Part shown: positions 61,560-64,000 of the stretch, piece by piece
Position numbering within the stretch: position 1 is the stretch's first letter
Layout of the letters: every line of letters begins with the position of its first letter
NCBI GenBank assembly: GCA_942486035.1
Contig: CALNXK010000123.1
Location: forward strand, 571,001 to 635,000
Source of the DNA: Porites lobata
Lineage: Eukaryota; Cnidaria; Anthozoa; Scleractinia; Poritidae
DNA length: 64,000 bases
Direction of reading: 5' to 3'
Program-made: the position numbers and the translations under genes
Notes under the pieces: model-generated
Database searches by the model: none
What the model saw: only the letters and a program-made list of their open reading frames with translations
What the model was told of the DNA's origin: nothing

Positions 61560-62215
61560 ACACTGCAAAAACACATCAAACTTTACAACAATCCCACCCC
61601 CCTGGAATTTAACTAGGCTAGCCCAAATGCATACCAGATGATAGCCCTGTGTCTGTGCAACAACATGACGCCCAGCCAGACTCAACCCCCCTATATTTGA
61701 GTGAGACATTGAGGTTTGAGAGATAGGGGTAAGCCCTGGTACAAAAACTCAGCAAATCAGCACTCTAGCACAAAGCATAGTCTTTAGAACAACCTCAACC
61801 CCCTGGAATTTAACCAGGCAACCCCACATGCATACTGGATGATAGCTCTGTGTCTGTGCAACATGACACCCAGCCAGACACACCCCCCTGTATTTGAGGG
61901 AGACATTGAGCTTTGAAAGACAGGGGTAAGCCCCGGTACAAAAACTCAGCAAATCCGCACTCTAGCACAAAGCATAGTCTTTAAAACAACCCTACCCCCT
62001 GGAATTTAACCAGGCTACCCCAAATGTATACCAGATGATAGCTCTTTGCCTGTGCAACAACATGAAACCAAGCCAGACACAAATCCTCCTCAATTTGAAG
62101 CTTTGAAAGACAGGTGTAAACCCCGGTACAAAAACTCATGAAATACACTCTACCACAAAGCATAGACTTTAGACCCCCGGATATTTAACCAGGCTACCCC
62201 AAATGTGCAGTTCTA
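61560..62215. repeat. Diverged tandem repeat, period about 180-200 bp, three to four units
   Basis: The marker 'cctggaatttaaccaggc' occurs with changes at about 61600, 61802, 61997 and 62178. Accompanying phrases recur in order: 'gatgatagctctgtgtctgt', 'acccagccagac', 'ggggtaagcccggtacaaaa' and 'tagcacaaagcatagtcttt'. The small minus-strand frames seen in each unit are translations of the repeat and not genes. Confidence 0.8.
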
Positions 62216-62679
62216 GAATATATTCCCTTCCCTCCCTTCTTGGGGTGTTGGGGGTTTTCAGTGGCCCAAAAATTTAAGTAAATGTATGAAGCTTGACTGG
62301 AATTTCCATAGAGGTTGAGGGGGGGTCTAAGAAATAATCCTTTTCGTGGGGGAAGTATGGATAATTTTTTGAACCACACAATGCGTAGCAGATTATAGCT
62401 CTGTTTTGGCAAATTTTTATAATGAAAGATTTTTTAAAAGATTACAAGTCTTCACTATCAAAAGCAAAAGTATTATTCATTATTTTACAGTGTTCTGCCA
62501 CCACGTGTCTTCTTTTTTTGGTGGAAGTGCATTTTCCCGAGCGTTGTGCATCACTTGGAACGTCGTGCACCTGTGCAACAAAAGTGTTGATACTGATCAG
62601 CTATTAACATTTCATCAAACCAGAAAAAAAGATATTCAACAAAAAGGAAAGGAACGAAAGAGCCTCAAATAAACACTCA
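62216..62679. other. No gene recognised
   Basis: G-rich phrase 'gaggttgagggggggtct' near 62311; nothing coding was supported. Confidence 0.35.
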
Positions 62680-63337
62680 CCTCAACTAGAGGAACTGGTG
62701 GAGGATGCCTGGCCATGAATATGGAGATGTTTCTTAACATCTGCTCACCTCCAAATTCATAGCCAAGCGTACGACGGGTGCAGTGAAGTTTAATATTGAA
62801 ATATCCTCTGCTGTTGTTTTGTATGCTGTAAGTGTCATTTCCATTGTTTGACAATGAAAAGGTGGAAATTTCCTTTTCTAGTTGCTGTTGACATAAAAAT
62901 AAACGACTTTAGATCATTTCACCTTCAATGTCTTAAGGTGTTTTCTTTTTCAACTTTTGAGCTTGCGCGATTAAAAGCACTTCTATTCATTAGGAACTTT
63001 GTTTTTGGTGGAAATTTCCTTTTCTAGTTGCTGTTGACATAAAAATAAACTATTTTAGATCATTTCACCTTCATTGCCTTAAGATGTTTTCTTTTTCAAC
63101 TTTTGAGCCTACTCGATTAAAAGCACTTCTATTCATTAGGAAGTTTGTTTGGCTGTGAACACTATCATCTTCGGTCCAAATTGAAACTGCCGTTTCATAG
63201 GCGGAAAAAAGCTCCGATGTGGAAACAAAGTTTCCTTCCTCTGTAGTAACACATTGATTTAAAAATTTTGACAAAAGAGGACATTTTGCTGCTCTTTTGT
63301 GCCGCAGCATCACCCGTCTAACATTCGCATAGGACAT
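62680..63337 (-). CDS. Unrecognised two-exon gene fragment, damaged by a tandem duplication
   Basis: Exon 1 starts at ATG 63337 (MSYANVRRVMLRHKRAAKCP), passes FLNQCVTTEEGNFVSTSELF and AVSIWTEDDSVH, and is open to about 63071. A donor inside its end (CGA|GTAGGC, about 63113) is possible. Exon 2 (62884-62680) follows a 'tttttatgtcaacag' acceptor, reads QLEKEISTFSLSNNGNDTYS to HPPPVPLVE and ends in gtgagt, so more exons would follow. The layout of the first part (short domain, 'E-G-x-F-V-S-T-S-E-L-F-x-A-Y') recalls N-terminal regions of some primase or helicase proteins. The resemblance is too weak to name. Confidence 0.4.
62861..63150. repeat. 146-bp tandem duplication across an exon-intron-exon boundary
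   Basis: 'ggtggaaatttccttttcta' begins at 62861 and again at 63007, and the following text matches to about 63150 with a few differences. Each unit contains the 5' end of exon 2, its acceptor, the intron and the 3' end of exon 1 of the overlapping gene. Confidence 0.8.
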
Positions 63338-64000
63338 GTTGAATAATGTTGTGGCAACTGGATAAGGGTGTAAGAGCTATTTTCCCACAGGGTAACATTA
63401 GAGAAAGTATAGAAGTGTGGCAGAGTGTGGGAATACTTATGAAAGCTGCACTTCTATTTATGGAATGTGTCAATCTCACTACTTCACTGAATGTCAATTG
63501 GTGCTTGCAGGCAAATTTTCAAAATATTTGTGTATGTTTTTCAGACTTTTATTATTTCATTAAAAAGAGAAATATATGAGACATAAAGGCGTTTCAATAG
63601 ACCCCTTTAGCTCAATGTATTGATGATATTTTTTTTTCCTTTCAAATGCCATGTGACTTGAAATATGTTCTAATAATGTATGCATAGATTTGCACATGAT
63701 GATGCTTAAATTTTGATACTATATCACATGACCTTCATTGCAACTGGAATATGAACCCGCATTTCCAGGCAGGGTGGCTACATTTGTAATGTGGAAACAC
63801 CGGACCGCGGGTGTGAAAAACATATACAACTATTTTGAAAATTTGCCTGCAAACACGATCCGTGTGTCAAGACACTTCCGATCTTTTCTCAGCCTTTGAT
63901 TCTTTTATAATGGGATGAGAACCCGAGACCACTGGAGCCAGAAACAAATGAATTTGAAATGTTATCCAGGCTATCGATTGAAAGGAATCAAGGTGACCTA
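63338..64000. other. No gene recognised at the right edge
   Basis: AT-rich; no coding exon or repeat that I can support. A gene could continue outside the window. Confidence 0.35.

Noticed and set aside
61398..62163. Series of small similar minus-strand frames
   Set aside because: Translations of the 190-bp tandem repeat; no independent coding evidence.

Overview
The window looks like nuclear DNA of an anthozoan cnidarian, most likely a stony coral. It is AT-rich, its genes are split by short GT-AG introns, it is crowded with small inverted-repeat elements, and it carries a RecQ-like helicase beside a DUF6589 protein, a pairing I associate with coral genomes. Organism assignment is inference; no rRNA, tRNA, CRISPR array or bacterial-type operon was seen.

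Positions 1-46166 are one mixed tandem array. A shared core of about 925 bp (S1) and a shared 180-bp segment (S0) are joined by either a 1.24-kb spacer (type A) or a 0.42-kb spacer (type B). Type B repeats every 1.52-1.53 kb. Type A repeats every 3.65 kb when it also carries a 1.3-kb TA-flanked element, and spans 2.35 kb when it does not. Using the S1 start as unit boundary, the order is: partial A (1-1956), A (1957-5603), A (5604-9249), A (9250-13469), B (13470-14996), A (14997-27878, interrupted), nine B units (27879-43537, one interrupted), an element-free A (43538-45883) and a tail ending near 46166. Every S1 holds a minus-strand relic of an unidentified protein, possibly a tyrosine recombinase of a mobile element.

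Three generations of insertions are nested in the array, with target duplications and uninterrupted sister sites visible in the same window. The oldest is the 1.3-kb composite element inserted at TA. The largest is an 8,638-bp DNA transposon (19039-27676) with terminal inverted repeats and a 9-bp target duplication. It encodes a RecQ-type helicase rightward and a five-exon DUF6589 protein leftward, converging, and is the best candidate here for an under-described autonomous transposon group. A 1,918-bp foldback element (32405-34322), whose arms are built of 9-10-bp subrepeats, interrupts one B unit and itself carries a 1,064-bp hAT-like element (32927-33990) with an 8-bp duplication.

Positions 46167-64000 are non-array DNA with decayed or partial genes and small elements. 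They include two head-to-head genes that both contain a CxxCxxxCxxC motif; a broken ubiquitin-protease-like gene followed on the same strand by an OB-fold/zinc gene; an unidentified two-exon gene encoding 192 aa; a chain of minus-strand exons at 57.7-59.9 kb; a Penelope-like element relic with a GIY-YIG domain; a 190-bp tandem repeat; and a two-exon gene damaged by a 146-bp tandem duplication. Several of these may themselves belong to transposons.
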